Both the position numbers and the translations under genes were made by a program. The notes below the pieces were generated by a model, which had not been told where the DNA came from, did not search any database, and worked only from the letters and a program-made list of their open reading frames with translations. A DNA stretch of 6,405 nt from Rhodoferax sp. (lineage in GTDB: Bacteria; Pseudomonadota; Gammaproteobacteria; Burkholderiales; Burkholderiaceae_C). This document shows positions 5,720 to 6,405 of this stretch, piece by piece. Position 1 is the stretch's first letter, and each line of letters opens with the position of its first letter. The stretch lies in assembly GCA_018882485.1 (NCBI GenBank), contig VERU01000157.1, forward strand, positions 1-6,405, read 5' to 3'.

Positions 5720-5750
5720 ACCCCACCCCGGTGAGGGCGGGGGCTGGGGT
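5720..5750. repeat. GC-rich imperfect hairpin between glyS and gmhB
   Basis: ACCCCA at 5720-5725 pairs with TGGGGT at 5745-5750, and CCCC at 5726-5729 can extend the stem against GGGG at 5740-5743 with C5744 bulged, leaving a loop of about 10 bases. It fills the centre of the 70-base glyS-gmhB gap. No T-run follows on either strand, so it is unlikely to be an intrinsic terminator. It may stabilise or process the operon mRNA, or be a copy of a C/G-rich intergenic repeat. Confidence 0.4.
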
Positions 5751-5771
5751 GCGGATGGGAGGCCGGCGACA

Positions 5772-6405
5772 TCAGGCTGCCAGACGGGACAGATCGGCCA
5801 CGCGGTTCATGGCCAGGTACAGGCACTTGAGCAGGCCCTGACGATTCAGCCGAAGATCCAGCGCTTCGGCGTTGACCATCACCCCATCGAAGAAGGCATC
5901 CACCGGCGCCCGCAGTTGCGCCAATGCCTGCAGCGAACCGGTGTAGTCGCCGGCCTCGAAAAGGGCCTGCGCCTGCGGCAGCACGTCCTGCATGGCCGCG
6001 TGCAAGGCGATCTCGGCGGGTTCCTGCAACAGCACTTCGCTCACATGGGCATCCACCTCGGGTGCCTTCTTGAGGATGTTGGCGATGCGCTTGTTGGCCG
6101 CCGCCAGGGCGGCTGCCTCGGGCAGGCCGGCGAACCCGCGCACGGCGGCCAGACGGCGCGGCACCTCGCCCAGCCGTTGCGGCTTGAGGGCCAGCACCGA
6201 CTCGACCTCCTGCGCGCTGTAGCCCTGCTCGCGCAGGCTGCCCGCCAGCCGGTCCTCCATGAAATCGGACAGCGCGGGGCGCACTGCGGCGATGCGCGGA
6301 CCGAAAACCTCGGCCACCCGGTCCAGCGTGGCATCCAGAGGCAGGGGCAGGTCGCATTCGACCAGCAACCGGAGCACGACCAACGCATGCCGGCGCAACG
6401 CAAAC
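5772..6405 (-). CDS. glyS: Glycyl-tRNA synthetase beta subunit, C-terminal part (cut by window edge)
   Basis: Beta chain of the bacterial alpha2-beta2 glycyl-tRNA synthetase, which with GlyQ charges tRNA-Gly in the cytoplasm. About 211 C-terminal residues of a protein near 700 are present; the 5' end lies beyond the right edge. The recognisable segments are FALRRHALVVLRLLVE at the edge, the FMEDRLAGSLREQGYS stretch, AANKRIANILKK, and the DALR-like helical anticodon-binding tail with FFDGVMVNAEALDLRLNR and a CLYLAMNRVADLSRL terminus. These match the C-terminus of GlyS closely. The frame is open to the window edge, so the TTG at 6398 is an internal leucine codon and not a start. It is followed by gmhB after 70 bases; glyQ would be expected just upstream, outside the window. 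There is no sign of damage. Confidence 0.94.
   Translation of the reverse strand, partial: FALRRHALVVLRLLVECDLPLPLDATLDRVAEVFGPRIAAVRPALSDFMEDRLAGSLREQGYSAQEVESVLALKPQRLGEVPRRLAAVRGFAGLPEAAALAAANKRIANILKKAPEVDAHVSEVLLQEPAEIALHAAMQDVLPQAQALFEAGDYTGSLQALAQLRAPVDAFFDGVMVNAEALDLRLNRQGLLKCLYLAMNRVADLSRLAA

Noticed and set aside
5720..5750. Intrinsic terminator after glyS.
   Set aside because: There is a GC stem but no T-run on the downstream side, and gmhB and plsC follow closely in the same direction.

Overview
The window looks like chromosomal DNA of a high-GC betaproteobacterium, most likely Burkholderiales (Comamonadaceae or a relative). This is inferred from the strongly GC-biased third codon positions, the KHQST-type PlsC, and the order glyS-gmhB-plsC-YgjP-like protease, which I recall as typical of that order. 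No phage, plasmid, IS element, CRISPR array, tRNA or rRNA is visible. The DNA is almost wholly coding, with eight genes in three transcription blocks. I do not see a previously undescribed multi-gene system; the points of interest are regulatory and small-scale.

Block 1 (about 1-1306, minus strand, truncated on the left) is the start of a leucine/isovalerate (liu) degradation operon. It runs from a LiuR-like MerR regulator to a PaaI-type hotdog thioesterase to isovaleryl-CoA dehydrogenase. The first two genes overlap by 11 bases, and the third starts 31 bases later behind a clear ribosome binding site. The regulator would sense operon intermediates, the dehydrogenase oxidises isovaleryl-CoA, and the thioesterase probably trims or salvages acyl-CoA intermediates.

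The 109-base divergent intergenic region (1307-1415) holds an AT-rich palindrome (1373-1391) that looks like a LiuR operator. On its right, Block 2 (1416-3489, plus strand) encodes a metallo-beta-lactamase-fold hydrolase with a TTG start, then a DMT/EamA-family exporter-like membrane protein overlapping it by 32 bases. The operator lies close to the hydrolase start, so both divergent units could answer to the same regulator.

Block 3 (3458-6405, minus strand, truncated on the right) is a housekeeping and envelope operon. It reads glyS (glycyl-tRNA synthetase beta, C-terminal part), gmhB (heptose bisphosphate phosphatase for LPS core), plsC (lysophosphatidate acyltransferase) and a YgjP/DUF45-type zinc metallopeptidase. 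Its last gene overlaps the exporter gene tail to tail by 32 bases. The 5' part of the metallopeptidase gene contains a conspicuous AT-rich patch with a perfect 7-bp inverted repeat, which may be the remnant of a short dispersed repeat captured into the reading frame.
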